Source of the DNA: Agrobacterium rubi TR3 = NBRC 13261
GTDB taxonomy: Bacteria; Pseudomonadota; Alphaproteobacteria; Rhizobiales; Rhizobiaceae
NCBI RefSeq assembly: GCF_000739935.1
Contig: NZ_BBJU01000025.1
Coordinates: forward strand, 62,001-126,000
Reading direction: 5' to 3'
DNA: 64,000 nucleotides
Shown one piece after another: positions 26,287 to 36,599 of the stretch (its first letter is position 1; each line of letters opens with the position of its first letter). The notes below the pieces were generated by a model. It was given only the letters and a program-made list of their open reading frames with translations. It was not told where the DNA came from and did no database searches. A program made the position numbers and the translations under genes.

Positions 26287-26308
26287 CAAATTGACTATAT
26301 ATGGTCAA
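26287..26308. promoter_or_regulatory. Possible operator of the Phd/VapC operon
   Basis: The sequence TTGACTATATATGGTCAA forms a near-palindrome (TTGAC...GTCAA) about 15 bases upstream of the antitoxin ATG. It overlaps what would be the -10 region. Phd-family antitoxins bind such short palindromes; binding here is inferred. Confidence 0.5.
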
Positions 26309-26355
26309 AATAGTCGCGTGGCCGCTGAAAATCAACCGTTGCGTAGGGTGCCTAT

Positions 26356-27186
26356 CTACAGGCTGTTCGCCAACCGCACGAATTCCTCGACAGACAAGGT
26401 CTCGGCCCGTCGCGTTGGATCAATACCAGCCTTTTCCAAAAGCGCTTCACCACCGATGGATTTCACGCTCTGGCGCAGCATTTTGCGGCGTTGGCCGAAG
26501 GCGGCTTCGGTGACCTTTTCGAGATTGGCCACATCGCAGGGCAGGGGCTTGTCTCTCGGCAGCAGGTGGACAACGGTCGATGTTACCTTTGGCGGTGGGC
26601 TGAAGGCCTGTGGCGGGACGTCGAAAGCCATTTCCGGCACGGTGCGCCAACCGGCGAGAACACCGAGGCGACCGTAGTGATTGTCGCCTTGTTCAGCCAC
26701 GATGCGCTGCCCGACTTCCCTTTGGAACATCAGCGTCAGCGATAGCCAGAAGGGCGGCCACTCTTTCGGCAGCAGCCAGTTGATCAGCAACTGCGTTCCG
26801 ACATTGTAAGGAAGGTTTGCGATGATGCGGACCGGTTCGCCCTTGGGAACCATGGTCTCGAAGTCCGTCTTCAGCGCATCGCCTTCGATGACATCGAGAC
26901 GCCCTGGATAATGATCGGCGATTTCGGCCAGAGCAGGGAGGCAGCGGCTATCGCGCTCCACGGCTATGACCTTTTTCGCACCCAAGGAGAGGATGGCACG
27001 CGTCAAGCCACCGGGGCCGGGGCCAACTTCGAAAACAGTCACGCCATCGAGTGGACCTGCCGTGCGCGCGATTTTTTGCGTAAGGTTGAGGTCGAGCAGA
27101 AAGTTCTGCCCAAGCGATTTCTTGGCATCAAGACCGTGGCGCTGAATAACGTCACGCAGCGGCGGTAGACCGTCAATGGCTGCCAT
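26356..27186 (-). CDS. rsmA: 16S rRNA (adenine(1518)-N(6)/adenine(1519)-N(6))-dimethyltransferase
   Basis: RsmA (KsgA) dimethylates two adjacent adenines in helix 45 of 16S rRNA. The 276-residue protein has [10 protein letters not shown] near residue 24, the SAM-binding [15 protein letters not shown], and the catalytic [11 protein letters not shown] motif. Its C-terminal helical domain ends in the usual [11 protein letters not shown]. Its start codon overlaps the pdxA stop by one base, so it is the last gene of the lptF-lptG-lptD-surA-pdxA-rsmA run. Confidence 0.97.
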   Translation of the reverse strand: MAAIDGLPPLRDVIQRHGLDAKKSLGQNFLLDLNLTQKIARTAGPLDGVTVFEVGPGPGGLTRAILSLGAKKVIAVERDSRCLPALAEIADHYPGRLDVIEGDALKTDFETMVPKGEPVRIIANLPYNVGTQLLINWLLPKEWPPFWLSLTLMFQREVGQRIVAEQGDNHYGRLGVLAGWRTVPEMAFDVPPQAFSPPPKVTSTVVHLLPRDKPLPCDVANLEKVTEAAFGQRRKMLRQSVKSIGGEALLEKAGIDPTRRAETLSVEEFVRLANSL

Positions 27187-28220
27187 TATGCGCTTACCTG
27201 ACGCGCAGCGATGTCAGCCGCCATCTTCAGGGCTGCGACGAGGCTTGATTCGTTGGCGATGCCCTGTCCCGCAATCCCGAAGGCCGTCCCGTGATCCGGC
27301 GACGTGCGAATGAAGGGCAGGCCCAGCGTGACATTGACCGAGTCGTCGAAGCCAAGCGCCTTGGCAGGGATCAAAGCCTGATCATGATACATGCAGATAG
27401 CCACGTCATAGCGCTTGCGTGCGCCATCATGGAACATGGTGTCGGCAGGCAGAGGGCCGAATGCATCAATACCCTCTTTTCGAAGCTGGATGGTGGCAGG
27501 ATGGATGACGGCGCGATCTTCAAGGCCAATGGTGCCATCTTCGCCCGCATGCGGGTTCAAACCCGCAACTGCGAGACGAGGGGCTTCCAGCCCGAATTTA
27601 TCTCTCAAATCAGTAGCCACGATACGGCATGTTTCAATAATCAACTCTTCGGTCAGCGCGGCTGCCACGTCGTTAAGCGGAATATGAATCGTCACCGGCA
27701 CGACGCGAAGCTTTGGACCCGCGATCATCATGACAGGTTTTACCGTTTGTCCCGTCAGTTTAAGCGCGAGTTCCGCCAGGAATTCGGTGTGTCCGGGAAA
27801 ACCAAAACCAGCCTCGTACAGCACTGACTTGGCAATGGGGTTGGTCACAACAGCGGCTGCGCGCTTTTCGACCGTGAGAGCAACGGCCGTTTCGATGGAC
27901 TTGATGGTGGCGAGCGCCGTCCCGACATGCGGCTGGCCGATCTGCACCTCAAAACCAACGGGAATGGGAAGCACCGGAAGCGCGGTTGAAAATACCGACA
28001 ACGCCTGCTCAGGCTCGCAGGCCTGAACCGTGATATCATGACCGAGCAAATGCGCACGCGCAGAAATGACGTCCGGGTCGCCGATCAACATGAAGGGTGG
28101 CAAGCCGAGTTCATGGCGTTTTGCCCAGGCACCGACCGTAATGTCGGGGCCGATTCCGGCAGGGTCGCCCTGGGTGAGCGCGATGGGCAAGTCAGGCAAT
28201 GTCACAACTTCGGCTTTCAC
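27186..28220 (-). CDS. pdxA: 4-hydroxythreonine-4-phosphate dehydrogenase
   Basis: PdxA oxidises 4-phosphohydroxythreonine in pyridoxal phosphate synthesis. The 344-residue protein shows [15 protein letters not shown] near the N-terminus, the PGHTEFLA segment, [11 protein letters not shown] with a metal-binding His, and [13 protein letters not shown] near the C-terminus. The GTG at 28220 lies two bases beyond the SurA-like stop, so the genes are tightly coupled; a second GTG five codons downstream is also possible. It precedes rsmA, the common proteobacterial order. Confidence 0.95.
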   Translation of the reverse strand: MKAEVVTLPDLPIALTQGDPAGIGPDITVGAWAKRHELGLPPFMLIGDPDVISARAHLLGHDITVQACEPEQALSVFSTALPVLPIPVGFEVQIGQPHVGTALATIKSIETAVALTVEKRAAAVVTNPIAKSVLYEAGFGFPGHTEFLAELALKLTGQTVKPVMMIAGPKLRVVPVTIHIPLNDVAAALTEELIIETCRIVATDLRDKFGLEAPRLAVAGLNPHAGEDGTIGLEDRAVIHPATIQLRKEGIDAFGPLPADTMFHDGARKRYDVAICMYHDQALIPAKALGFDDSVNVTLGLPFIRTSPDHGTAFGIAGQGIANESSLVAALKMAADIAARQVSA

Positions 28221-28222
28221 AA

Positions 28223-29167
28223 TCAGGTGCTGGTGATCTGGGCTTTCTTACGCAGTTCTTCCAGATACTTCTTTTCGTTGGGGTTTTCACCCTTTTCGGC
28301 CTTCGTCAGGTCTTCAGCACGGAAAACCACCTCAGCGGCATAGTCGTCCGACACCTGTTGCTTTTTGCAGACAGCCAGGTACTCCACGCCTTTTTCCGTG
28401 ACACGCGTTCCGGTGGTCCCGCCTTCAGGTGTTTTCTGGACGAGCTCTTTCCAGTCGGCGGGCAGTTCCGGCTCAAGCATGCGGCCGAGATCCTTGATCG
28501 CAACGTCGAGCATGGTCGCCGCGAAGGTCTTTGCCTGCTCGCAGCCGGGGTAACGCTTGCGTGACGCTTCCGCTTCGGACTTGCGCTTGCCGGTAATGGA
28601 TTTGCGCTTCGCTTCCGGAATGACGAAAATAACCTGCTGCAGGAAATATTCTGTCGTGACGGGTTTTTGACCGCGCTCTTTCAGCCGGGTCACAAAATCC
28701 TGTGTCGACATCTTGTTGCGCCCGCCATAGCGCGCGTTGACGAGGCGTGGCCAGCTCATCTGCACGGCGATGAAGGATTTGAAGTGTTCAGCGCCAACGC
28801 CTGCCTGCGCCAGAACCTTGGTCAACTGATCGGTAGTCATCTTGTTCGTAGACGCGAAACGGGCAAAGGACGCATCGACATCCGATGTGCTGACGGACAT
28901 TTTGACGCGCGCAATCTCTTCGCGCTTCAACGCCTCGTCGATGAGCTGCTCACGTGCCTTTTGTGGCAGATTACCGGATTGGCGCTGCAACTTTAAAAAT
29001 GCCGTGCGGCGCGCGATATCGTCACTGGTGATCGGCGTCTTGTTGACGACGACCCTCACGGCGCTTTCCGCAAAGGCCTGATGCGCCGGCAGCGCGATAA
29101 CCATGGGAACCGCGAAAATCGCAAAGGCGAATGCTACGCTGCGCAACGCCGTCTTTCCGAATTTCAT
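28223..29167 (-). CDS. SurA-like periplasmic chaperone
   Basis: A 314-residue exported protein with a signal peptide (hydrophobic residues 10-30, cleavage likely after HQAFA). A SurA N-terminal domain follows ([48 protein letters not shown]). The C-terminal part ([15 protein letters not shown]) is only distantly like a parvulin domain. SurA helps fold outer-membrane proteins, and this gene lies just after lptD and before pdxA, as surA does in E. coli. It is shorter than E. coli SurA (428), consistent with a reduced rhizobial form. Confidence 0.85.
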   Translation of the reverse strand: MKFGKTALRSVAFAFAIFAVPMVIALPAHQAFAESAVRVVVNKTPITSDDIARRTAFLKLQRQSGNLPQKAREQLIDEALKREEIARVKMSVSTSDVDASFARFASTNKMTTDQLTKVLAQAGVGAEHFKSFIAVQMSWPRLVNARYGGRNKMSTQDFVTRLKERGQKPVTTEYFLQQVIFVIPEAKRKSITGKRKSEAEASRKRYPGCEQAKTFAATMLDVAIKDLGRMLEPELPADWKELVQKTPEGGTTGTRVTEKGVEYLAVCKKQQVSDDYAAEVVFRAEDLTKAEKGENPNEKKYLEELRKKAQITST

Positions 29168-29427
29168 CCTGTTCTCTCCCTGTCGATATGTCGGTGAGCA
29201 ACGCTACGACCGTGTTTTTTGAATATCTGGGTTATCGGATGAAGCGGATACCACCGCCCGTCAACCGACAAACTGTATTTTGTTGCAGTTTTACCGTAAA
29301 CGCGGACATCTATATCATTGGAATGATTGGAACGGCAATCGTCACAGCAAAGCGACACTGAAGATATGTTGCGGCAAAACGGTGGCGTGGTGTTGAAACC
29401 TGCGTTCACACTTGCGTAAAAACGAAA

Positions 29428-29451
29428 GCGGCGAAGTTTTCACTTCGCCGC
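29428..29451 (-). terminator. Hairpin terminator after lptD
   Basis: A perfect 9-bp stem GCGGCGAAG/CTTCGCCGC (29428-29436 with 29443-29451) lies 9 bases past the lptD stop. On the minus strand it is followed by TTTCGTTTTTACG. It would separate lptD from the surA-pdxA-rsmA part, implying a promoter in 29168-29427, where no further gene is seen. Confidence 0.75.
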
Positions 29452-29460
29452 GCGCAGACC

Positions 29461-31833
29461 TTAGTAATTGTTGGGCTTCCAGCCGATATCGGCGTCGTCC
29501 CAGTCGGTGCCGGCTGATCCGACGGTGATATCTCCGAGAGTTCTGAAGGCCAAGCGGGCGTTGATGGACCAGTCATTGGCCGACTCGCGAACCGTGTCGA
29601 GGTTACCCTTGTCCGAATAGCTGACCGTGAAGATCGTGCATTCGTCCTGATAGAGAACGCCGATGCGGCGTTCACTCGAAAATTTGTTGTTCAGATCGTA
29701 GTTGATGGCGCCAAACAGCGACCAGTTATCGTCCATGCGCAGCTTGCCTGAGGCCTGGACGATGTCGCGTTTTCTGTCATAGCCATAGTCAGGCTGCGCA
29801 TCGACCTGCGTGTAGCTGACTTTGCCGGAAACGCGGTTGTCGGTGTAAGCGACGCCCGTTTCAGATCGGTTGACTTCCAGGCTGTCCTTGTCGAAGCGAA
29901 GGCTTGAGGATAGCGACAGGCCGATAGGCGCATCGATCGCGGCCATTGCAACATAGTCGGAACGATCCGTTTCCAGACCAGAGTCCGCACCCACATTCAC
30001 CAGATCGTTCTGGGCAAACGGGTTTTGACCCGCCAGATGGAACGACTGACCGGCGATCGCGCGAATGCCATAACCATTGTCGAAGGTGCCGTTGTAGCGG
30101 AAGCCGATATTGGCGCGTGTGCCGCCTTCGATGCGGTCGAAGCCCGAAAACTTGTCGCGCTCGAAAAGGTTGGTCGCATCAAAAACGAATGCCTGGGAAT
30201 CTTCGTTCGGAAGCTCACCGGCATATCCTTCATTCGGTCGAACGAAGATTTGCGCGATCGGCTCGATCACATGGTTGCTGTGAAGCGCGGTGAACAGAAT
30301 TGGGTAACGGGCCTCAAGGCCAAACGTCGCCATTCCGCGCATGCTGGCATCATTGTTGATGGTACCGTCGTAATTCAGAGACGTACCAAAGCTGTTTGCG
30401 GACATATCCGTCCACAACGCGTCTCCGCGCGCAGCCAGAAGAGGAGTCAGCAGCAAACCGCTGTCGAAGGTAAAGGTACGCTTCCATTCCGCTTCCGTGG
30501 ACAGGCGTGTGTAGCTGCCTTCAAGACCATTGTAGCGAATGGAATCGCCCAGATTGTAGGCGTCCTGCTTTTGCCGTGTCAGGCTCGTGAAGTTGGTCGT
30601 CAGCGAAAGCTCACCGCCATAAACGGGATCCGGCAGGAAATAACGGTAGTCTACGGCCGGGTGAACGATTGCCTGCTTGCGCTCTTCAGACTCCGAATCG
30701 TCGGTGTCCTGCACGTTGAAGTAATAGGCGTTCGCATCGAAGTGGTTACGCTCGCCAATGCCTGTCAGGTACAGCTTGTTGGTCTGAACGTCGCTGTTGT
30801 AGTCTTTCAAATCATAGGTGCGCGAGAAGTTGTTGTCTGTCTGAACCATGGCGTCCCAGCCGAAGGTCCAGCGCGGATTGATATTGAACTCGCCCTTGGA
30901 AGCGATCATCGCACGTGTATCGTTTTGTGAATCGCTTGTATTGGGGTCGAAGTCTTGCGGGTTCATCTGGTTGATCCCAGCCGCACGCAATGTGTGCGAA
31001 CCGGACTCAAATTTCTGGCGCAGCTCACCCTCCAGCAGCAAACCCTGCGAGGTGTAATAGGTCGGCGTGATTGTCAGGTCCGACGTATCGGACAGCACCT
31101 GGAAGTAGGGAACGCCGACACCGAAGCCAAGATTGTCGGTCACGCTCATGCGAGGGAACAGGAACCCGGACTTACGCTTTACAGTATTGTCGGGGACCGT
31201 GATGAAGGGAAGGTAGGCAATGGATTTGCCGAACAACTCGAAACGAGCTTTCTCCAGGCGAATCGTATGCGTCTTGCCGTCCTGAATGACGCGCTCTGCT
31301 TTGACCTGCCACAACGGCGCCTTTTCAGGCCGCTCGGCGCAGGGAAGGCAGGCGGTGTAGACGCCGTTGTTCAAAATCATCACGTCTTGAGAAAGACGCT
31401 CCGCGCTTTCGCCGGCGATGCGGGTGTTGTCGGTCGTTTCCACGCGCAAGGCGTTGACGAAGCCCTGACCGAAGTCGTCGGTGACATCCAACTCGTCCGC
31501 ATATATGCGATTGCCGCCCGGTTCGATCAATTCGATGTTGCCACGGGCAAGCACCCGACCGGTCGACTGATTGTATTCCACACGCTGCGCCACCATGCGA
31601 TAGCCGGTGTAATGCAGGCGCACGCCGCCGGTCGCGATGACGCGTTCGGAATCTTTATTATAGGTAAGTTCGTTTGCTGTAAGCAGGAGTTTTGATTGGT
31701 CTTGAGGGTCGCCTACAATGACACCGTCTTCAGCAAAAACGCTGGAAGCGGTAGCCACATATGCGCACACAGCAGCACCAGTCAGAAGGGCTGTCGCAAG
31801 CCGTCTGATATTCCCGCGGTCAAATACCGCCAC
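29461..31833 (-). CDS. lptD: LPS-assembly protein LptD
   Basis: LptD is the outer-membrane barrel that inserts lipopolysaccharide into the outer leaflet. The 790-residue protein has a signal peptide (cleavage near ASSVFAEDG) and an OstA/jelly-roll domain (ANELTYNKDSERVIATGGVRL). A Cys pair in ACLPCAER near residue 155 precedes a beta-barrel with many aromatic strands and a late Cys in YQDECTIF, consistent with the disulfides that mature LptD needs. It directly follows lptG (stop and start share a base), which ties the transport bridge together in one operon. Confidence 0.95.
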   Translation of the reverse strand: MAVFDRGNIRRLATALLTGAAVCAYVATASSVFAEDGVIVGDPQDQSKLLLTANELTYNKDSERVIATGGVRLHYTGYRMVAQRVEYNQSTGRVLARGNIELIEPGGNRIYADELDVTDDFGQGFVNALRVETTDNTRIAGESAERLSQDVMILNNGVYTACLPCAERPEKAPLWQVKAERVIQDGKTHTIRLEKARFELFGKSIAYLPFITVPDNTVKRKSGFLFPRMSVTDNLGFGVGVPYFQVLSDTSDLTITPTYYTSQGLLLEGELRQKFESGSHTLRAAGINQMNPQDFDPNTSDSQNDTRAMIASKGEFNINPRWTFGWDAMVQTDNNFSRTYDLKDYNSDVQTNKLYLTGIGERNHFDANAYYFNVQDTDDSESEERKQAIVHPAVDYRYFLPDPVYGGELSLTTNFTSLTRQKQDAYNLGDSIRYNGLEGSYTRLSTEAEWKRTFTFDSGLLLTPLLAARGDALWTDMSANSFGTSLNYDGTINNDASMRGMATFGLEARYPILFTALHSNHVIEPIAQIFVRPNEGYAGELPNEDSQAFVFDATNLFERDKFSGFDRIEGGTRANIGFRYNGTFDNGYGIRAIAGQSFHLAGQNPFAQNDLVNVGADSGLETDRSDYVAMAAIDAPIGLSLSSSLRFDKDSLEVNRSETGVAYTDNRVSGKVSYTQVDAQPDYGYDRKRDIVQASGKLRMDDNWSLFGAINYDLNNKFSSERRIGVLYQDECTIFTVSYSDKGNLDTVRESANDWSINARLAFRTLGDITVGSAGTDWDDADIGWKPNNY

Positions 31834-32921
31834 TAGCCGTCCTCCTGATGAAGCAGAATAGTTGCCCCCAATGCCAACGCCACGACGACTGGAACCCAGA
31901 CCGCAACGAAGGGAGGAACAACACCGCTACTCCCGAATGCCCTTACGAGCACGGTTACTACATAAAGCACGAAGCCGGAAACGATTCCACCCAGAATCAC
32001 GGAGCGAGACTGTGCGAAACGGCTGAACTTTAATGAAACAGTCGCGGCGATCAAGGTCATCGCCACGAGAAGAAAAGGCATGGACAACAGGAAGTGGTAC
32101 TGTGTTTCCAGCGCCTTTGAAGAGATGCCGAAGGACTGCGCAACCTCGATCTTGTGAGAAAGATCAAAGAAAGCAACGGTTTCCGGCTGCGTCAGGCGTT
32201 CCTGAACGAATTCCTGTCTCAGATTGGTACTGATTCGAGCAGACGATTCCCGGGTTGGAACATGGCCCGGCCTGATCTCTGCAACGTTGTTAAGAAGCCA
32301 GTAACCATCTTCCAACTTAGCCGACTGTGCATCCTGCCGAAGGAGGATATTGCCGTCCTTGTCGAGGTGTATGAGCACCACATCCTTGAGCAGGGTACCG
32401 TTGTCCTCGAAGCTCTTGGCGCCGATGATCGTATCCTGCCCGCCGCTGCTCTGGCGCAGCCAGGGAAGGACCTGCTGCTGGCGGGATGATCCACCTTCGT
32501 TGCGCCATCCGGCTTCAACGGCGAGCGATTTGCTTTCGCCCCATGCGGCAACCGGGTTGAGGACAACGATGGACAGAATGCCAAGAAGAATGGCACCGCC
32601 GACGAAGGGAAGAATGAATTGCCAGGCCGAGATGCCGGCGGCGCGCGTGACCACCAGTTCATAGCGACGGTTCAGCGAGATCAACGTCGTCATGCCGACG
32701 AAGAGCGCGATGAAGGGAACGGTTTGCTGCAAAATGAGTGGAAGGCGCAAGGCGGTCAGCCCGAGCGCGGCGGGAACGGAATATCCCGGCAGGCCAGACA
32801 TACGTCTTGCTGTTTCGCTGAAGTCGGCCAGAAAAATGATGGCCGAAACGCCCAGCAAAAACCAGAAGGTGGTCATCGCGTAGCGTCGCAGGAAATAACG
32901 GGCGAGGGTCCCAAACATCAT
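31833..32921 (-). CDS. lptG: LPS export ABC transporter permease LptG
   Basis: A 362-residue YjgP/YjgQ-family permease with six membrane segments: two near the N-terminus with a third after, and three at the C-terminus around a large periplasmic jelly-roll domain (about residues 130-260). It pairs with LptF and the LptB ATPase (not in this window) to extract LPS from the inner membrane. The two adjacent ATG codons at 32921 and 32918 are both possible. It overlaps lptF by four bases. LptF and LptG are told apart by order, with the second gene taken as lptG. Confidence 0.93.
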   Translation of the reverse strand: MMFGTLARYFLRRYAMTTFWFLLGVSAIIFLADFSETARRMSGLPGYSVPAALGLTALRLPLILQQTVPFIALFVGMTTLISLNRRYELVVTRAAGISAWQFILPFVGGAILLGILSIVVLNPVAAWGESKSLAVEAGWRNEGGSSRQQQVLPWLRQSSGGQDTIIGAKSFEDNGTLLKDVVLIHLDKDGNILLRQDAQSAKLEDGYWLLNNVAEIRPGHVPTRESSARISTNLRQEFVQERLTQPETVAFFDLSHKIEVAQSFGISSKALETQYHFLLSMPFLLVAMTLIAATVSLKFSRFAQSRSVILGGIVSGFVLYVVTVLVRAFGSSGVVPPFVAVWVPVVVALALGATILLHQEDG

Positions 32922-34087
32922 GCGCCTTGCCCTCCCGAGCCGGAGGTCTTGGACGGCGACATACGCTTCTGGAGGTTCTGCAAGGCATTGCTGAACGCGC
33001 AGGGCATGCGCAGTTTCTGGCCCGTCATCAAAAGAAACGTTGCGATGCCGCCGCTGACGAGCGGCACGGCGTAAACCAGCGGAATGAAGGCAGCACTCTG
33101 CTTGACCTGATTGGTGAAATAAAATCCGAGCCAGCGCAGCATGAACGCCGTGAGCAGTGCGGCCACCATGGGATGCAGCCGCGCCTCACGGTGGGAGCGC
33201 GCATCGGCGGCGACCACCAGCGAGATCAACGCAAAGACGAACGGGAACATCCAGTCGACGAGACGGCGATGCAGTTCCGATTGGAAGCCACCGGGTGCCT
33301 TCCGATAACTTTCGACCGTCTCGTCCGGCGAGAGCAGGAAAGCCAGACTCGCATCGCTGGACGAAATCGACGGCTCGGCGTCTCCCTTTTCAGACATGGT
33401 CGACAGGTCGAAGGCATAGGACAGGAACTTGACGACGGAGACTTTGCCATCTGGTGTTTTCTGCTGCACTTCACCATCACGCATGGTCAATGACGTGCCG
33501 CCTTCATCGATCATGCCTTCCTTGGCATAATAGATGAGGTCGTAATTCGGATCACGACGGTCCGCCACGAACAGGCCGCGCAGGATACGCCCCTGGCGTT
33601 CGCCGATCTGGACATAAAGGCCGTCCTGAATGGTGCGGAACGTTTTTTCCTCTATCACCGACGACAAGAGGTCCGCATAGGCCGCAGCCACCATCTGCCG
33701 CGCTGCCGTGCGGGCGGGTGGCTCTGCAAAATTGGTGATGCCGAACGATACGAGGCTCAAGACCGCGCCGAGAATCAGGATGGGTTTGTAGATGATCCAG
33801 CGCGACGCGCCGGACGCATCGATAATGGCCAACTCCGAATCGGTGTTCATCGCCGTCAGCGTTTGCGTGATGGCAATGACCAGCGCGAAGGGCAGAACGA
33901 CGGGAATGAGCGTCGGCAACAGCATCGTTGCCAGCGTGACGAACGAGCCCATGGACTGGCCGGTATCGGTGACGAGATTGATTCTTTGAAGAACCTGAAT
34001 CGTCCAGATGATGGCCAGAACGGGCAACAGCGCGACCAGAAACATCTGCGTCGAGCGTCGCAATATGTATCGTTCAAGAAGCGTCAT
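32918..34087 (-). CDS. lptF: LPS export ABC transporter permease LptF
   Basis: A 389-residue YjgP/YjgQ-family protein starting MTLLERYILRRSTQMFLVAL. It has six membrane segments and a central periplasmic domain containing RTIQDGLYVQIGERQGRILRGLFV. It is the first gene of the lptF-lptG-lptD run, divergent from pepA as in E. coli and many other bacteria. The C-terminal 30 residues after the last segment are basic and probably cytoplasmic. Confidence 0.93.
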   Translation of the reverse strand: MTLLERYILRRSTQMFLVALLPVLAIIWTIQVLQRINLVTDTGQSMGSFVTLATMLLPTLIPVVLPFALVIAITQTLTAMNTDSELAIIDASGASRWIIYKPILILGAVLSLVSFGITNFAEPPARTAARQMVAAAYADLLSSVIEEKTFRTIQDGLYVQIGERQGRILRGLFVADRRDPNYDLIYYAKEGMIDEGGTSLTMRDGEVQQKTPDGKVSVVKFLSYAFDLSTMSEKGDAEPSISSSDASLAFLLSPDETVESYRKAPGGFQSELHRRLVDWMFPFVFALISLVVAADARSHREARLHPMVAALLTAFMLRWLGFYFTNQVKQSAAFIPLVYAVPLVSGGIATFLLMTGQKLRMPCAFSNALQNLQKRMSPSKTSGSGGQGA

Positions 34088-34363
34088 TCAGTCCCTGATG
34101 CCGTAATCGCAATGCATGTTCCCCCCGCGGGAACTGCTCTTATCTAGCTGCAACAATCGCGGATGGCGACTCCGCACCGCACACAAATCTGTCTTGTGCG
34201 ACAATTTTTCTGACGCCTGTGTCTTTTTGTTAATGCGGATTTTTCTCATCCTCGCCTAAGTGATTCACAAAATTGACATGCAAGGATTGGATTGCAGACT
34301 TGCGCCGGAGCCGGAAAGAGCCATGATCCGCCGCATCCTGAAATGAGAGTGATGAGCGAGAAC
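34088..34363. promoter_or_regulatory. Divergent lptF / pepA promoter region
   Basis: These 276 bases hold no gene. A short dyad GTTCCC-cccgc-GGGAAC (34118-34134) lies 30 bases upstream of lptF, and a T-rich block lies at 34180-34250. Both promoters must be here, but no hexamer pair is compelling. Confidence 0.45.
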
Positions 34364-35854
34364 ATGTCCGCCAAATTCGATATATCCTTTACCAATTCCG
34401 CTTCCCTGGAAAATGCCAGCGCTGTTCTGCTGCAGGTATCAGGCGAAAATGCGCCCGCCGGCCAGGCGCAGGTCGATCCCGCTGGTGTGCTTGCCAAGGC
34501 AACCAAGGTCGCTGGCTTTACCGCCAAGTCGATGAGCGTGCTGGATGTACTGGCACCACAAGGTTCCGATGCCGACAGAATCGTCGTGATCGGTCTGGGC
34601 AAGCCCGCCAAGCTGACGGCGCATGACTGGCTGCGCGCGGGTGGAACGGCGGCTGCGCAGTTCAAGAAGGCTGAAAAGGTCGTCGTCTATCTCGACGCGC
34701 TCGGCATTGAGGTCGATTGCAAGGCAGCAGCCGATTTCGCACTCGGCCTTCTGCTGCGGGCCTACAGCTTCGATACCTACAAGACGAAAAAGAAGTCCGA
34801 CGACGACAAGACACCAAAAAGCGTCGAGGTCACCATCGTAACGGCTGTTCATGGTGAGGCGAAAAAGGCTTTCGAAACGGCAGAGGCCGAAGCCCAGGGC
34901 GTCATTCTGGCGCGTGATCTCGTCAATCTGCCGCCAAATGTTCTCGGCCCCGTGGAATTTGCCGAAAAGGCGGAAGAGTTGAAGAAACTCGGCGTCGAGG
35001 TTGAAATCCTTGGCGAAAAGGAGATGAAGAAGCTGGGCATGGGCGCTCTTCTCGGCGTTGCTCAGGGCTCCGTTCGCCCGCCACGTCTGGCCATCATGCA
35101 GTGGAAGGGTGGCGCGAAGAAAGACGAGCCGATTGCTTTCATCGGTAAGGGCGTCGTCTTCGACACCGGCGGCATTTCGCTCAAGCCCGGTGCAGGCATG
35201 GAAGACATGAAGGGCGACATGGGTGGCGCGGCCGCCGTGACGGGCCTCATGCACACGCTGGCCGCGCGCAAGGCCAAGGCAAACGTCATCGGCGTGATCG
35301 GCCTGGTCGAAAACATGCCGGATGGCAATGCCCAGCGCCCAGGCGATATCGTCACCTCCATGTCAGGCCAGACCATCGAAATCATCAACACCGACGCCGA
35401 AGGCCGTCTCGTTCTGGCAGATGCGCTCTGGTACACCAATGATCGTTTCAAGCCAAAGTTCATGATCAATCTGGCAACGCTGACGGGTGCGATCACCGTG
35501 GCACTCGGCAATCTCCAGGCCGGCCTGTTTTGCAACGATGACGAACTGGCCGAACGCTTGACAAGCGCGGGCAATACGACACAGGAAAAGCTGTGGCGCA
35601 TGCCGCTGGGCAAGGATTACGACAAGATCATCGATTCCAAGTTTGCTGATATGAAGAACAGCTCGGGTCGTCTGGCCGGTTCCGTCACCGCCGCGCAGTT
35701 CCTCAAGCGCTTCGTGGGCGAAACGCCGTGGGCGCATCTGGATATTGCCGGAACTGCGATGGGTTCGCCGCTCACCGAAATCAACCAGTCATGGGGTTCT
35801 GGTTACGGCGTGCGTCTGCTCAACGAACTCGTTCGCGCGCATTATGAGGATTGA
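34364..35854 (+). CDS. pepA: Leucyl aminopeptidase
   Basis: PepA is a hexameric, two-metal (Zn/Mn) M17 aminopeptidase. The C-terminal catalytic domain carries the metal ligands and lysine in [29 protein letters not shown] and the family signature [14 protein letters not shown]. The chosen ATG gives 497 residues ([15 protein letters not shown]); ATG at 34352 would add four residues. The E. coli homologue also binds DNA in Xer recombination; whether this one does is unknown. It precedes holC by 32 bases. Confidence 0.96.
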   Translation: MSAKFDISFTNSASLENASAVLLQVSGENAPAGQAQVDPAGVLAKATKVAGFTAKSMSVLDVLAPQGSDADRIVVIGLGKPAKLTAHDWLRAGGTAAAQFKKAEKVVVYLDALGIEVDCKAAADFALGLLLRAYSFDTYKTKKKSDDDKTPKSVEVTIVTAVHGEAKKAFETAEAEAQGVILARDLVNLPPNVLGPVEFAEKAEELKKLGVEVEILGEKEMKKLGMGALLGVAQGSVRPPRLAIMQWKGGAKKDEPIAFIGKGVVFDTGGISLKPGAGMEDMKGDMGGAAAVTGLMHTLAARKAKANVIGVIGLVENMPDGNAQRPGDIVTSMSGQTIEIINTDAEGRLVLADALWYTNDRFKPKFMINLATLTGAITVALGNLQAGLFCNDDELAERLTSAGNTTQEKLWRMPLGKDYDKIIDSKFADMKNSSGRLAGSVTAAQFLKRFVGETPWAHLDIAGTAMGSPLTEINQSWGSGYGVRLLNELVRAHYED

Positions 35855-35886
35855 AACTTGACGAGCAAGTCGGTACGGGCGTTTCG

Positions 35887-36336
35887 ATGACAGAGATACT
35901 GTTTTACCATCTGACGGAATCGAAACTGGAAGACGCCCTGCCGCCACTTCTGGAAAAATCCCTGGAACGCGGCTGGAAGGTCGCGGTCCAGGCTGTGACG
36001 GAAGAGCGCCGTGATGCGCTCGATGTCCACCTGTGGACCTTCCGCGACGACAGCTTCATGCCCCATGCCACAGACGCATCAGACAACACCGCCGTCCAAC
36101 CGGTGATGCTGACGACATCGGCCGAAAACGCCAACGCCGCCAACGTCCGCTTCATCGTTGACGGCGCAGAGCCGCCACCGGTCGATCCCTACGAGCGCAT
36201 CGTCTTCATGTTCGATGGATATGATGCCAGCCAGCTGGAAGGCGCACGCGCGCAGTGGAAAAAGCTGAAAGGCGAGGGGCATACGCTAACCTATTGGCAG
36301 CAATCGCCGGAAGGGCGCTGGCAGAAGAAGGCTTGA
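35887..36336 (+). CDS. holC: DNA polymerase III chi subunit
   Basis: The 149-residue protein starts MTEILFYHLTESKLEDALPPLLEKSLERGW, the HolC pattern. It continues RRDALDVHLWTFRDDSFMPHA and ends with ERIVFMFDGYDASQLEGARAQW and a WQQSPEGRW motif. Chi links the clamp-loader to SSB. It lies after pepA, the conserved pepA-holC order. The ATG at 35887 is used; a start 36 bases upstream would overlap the end of pepA. Confidence 0.95.
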   Translation: MTEILFYHLTESKLEDALPPLLEKSLERGWKVAVQAVTEERRDALDVHLWTFRDDSFMPHATDASDNTAVQPVMLTTSAENANAANVRFIVDGAEPPPVDPYERIVFMFDGYDASQLEGARAQWKKLKGEGHTLTYWQQSPEGRWQKKA

Positions 36337-36599
36337 GGGCTGTGTTATCACTTGTTTGGCCGTGGTTACCTGGCCGATCGTTCCAAGGTAGTAACTCTTC
36401 GTTGCATCGGGCACCGCTTGACGAATCAATATCTACTAGCCAATTTTACGTCGGCGCAGCCATCGCCTAACCTCCCAGACCTTCCTCAGCATGGTCTTCA
36501 ACGGAGGCAAAGGGACTTCCGTCTCAGGCTGCTTGTCTTGGTCCGATCGTTTCGGGCGGGTTGCTGGGGGACTGCGTTCGGGACGTGAAAGGCCAGATT

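Noticed and set aside
36352-36588. Possible small gene between holC and the nitrilase-like gene
   Set aside because: No Shine-Dalgarno sequence, no recognisable fold, and basic low-complexity composition typical of non-coding GC-rich DNA.
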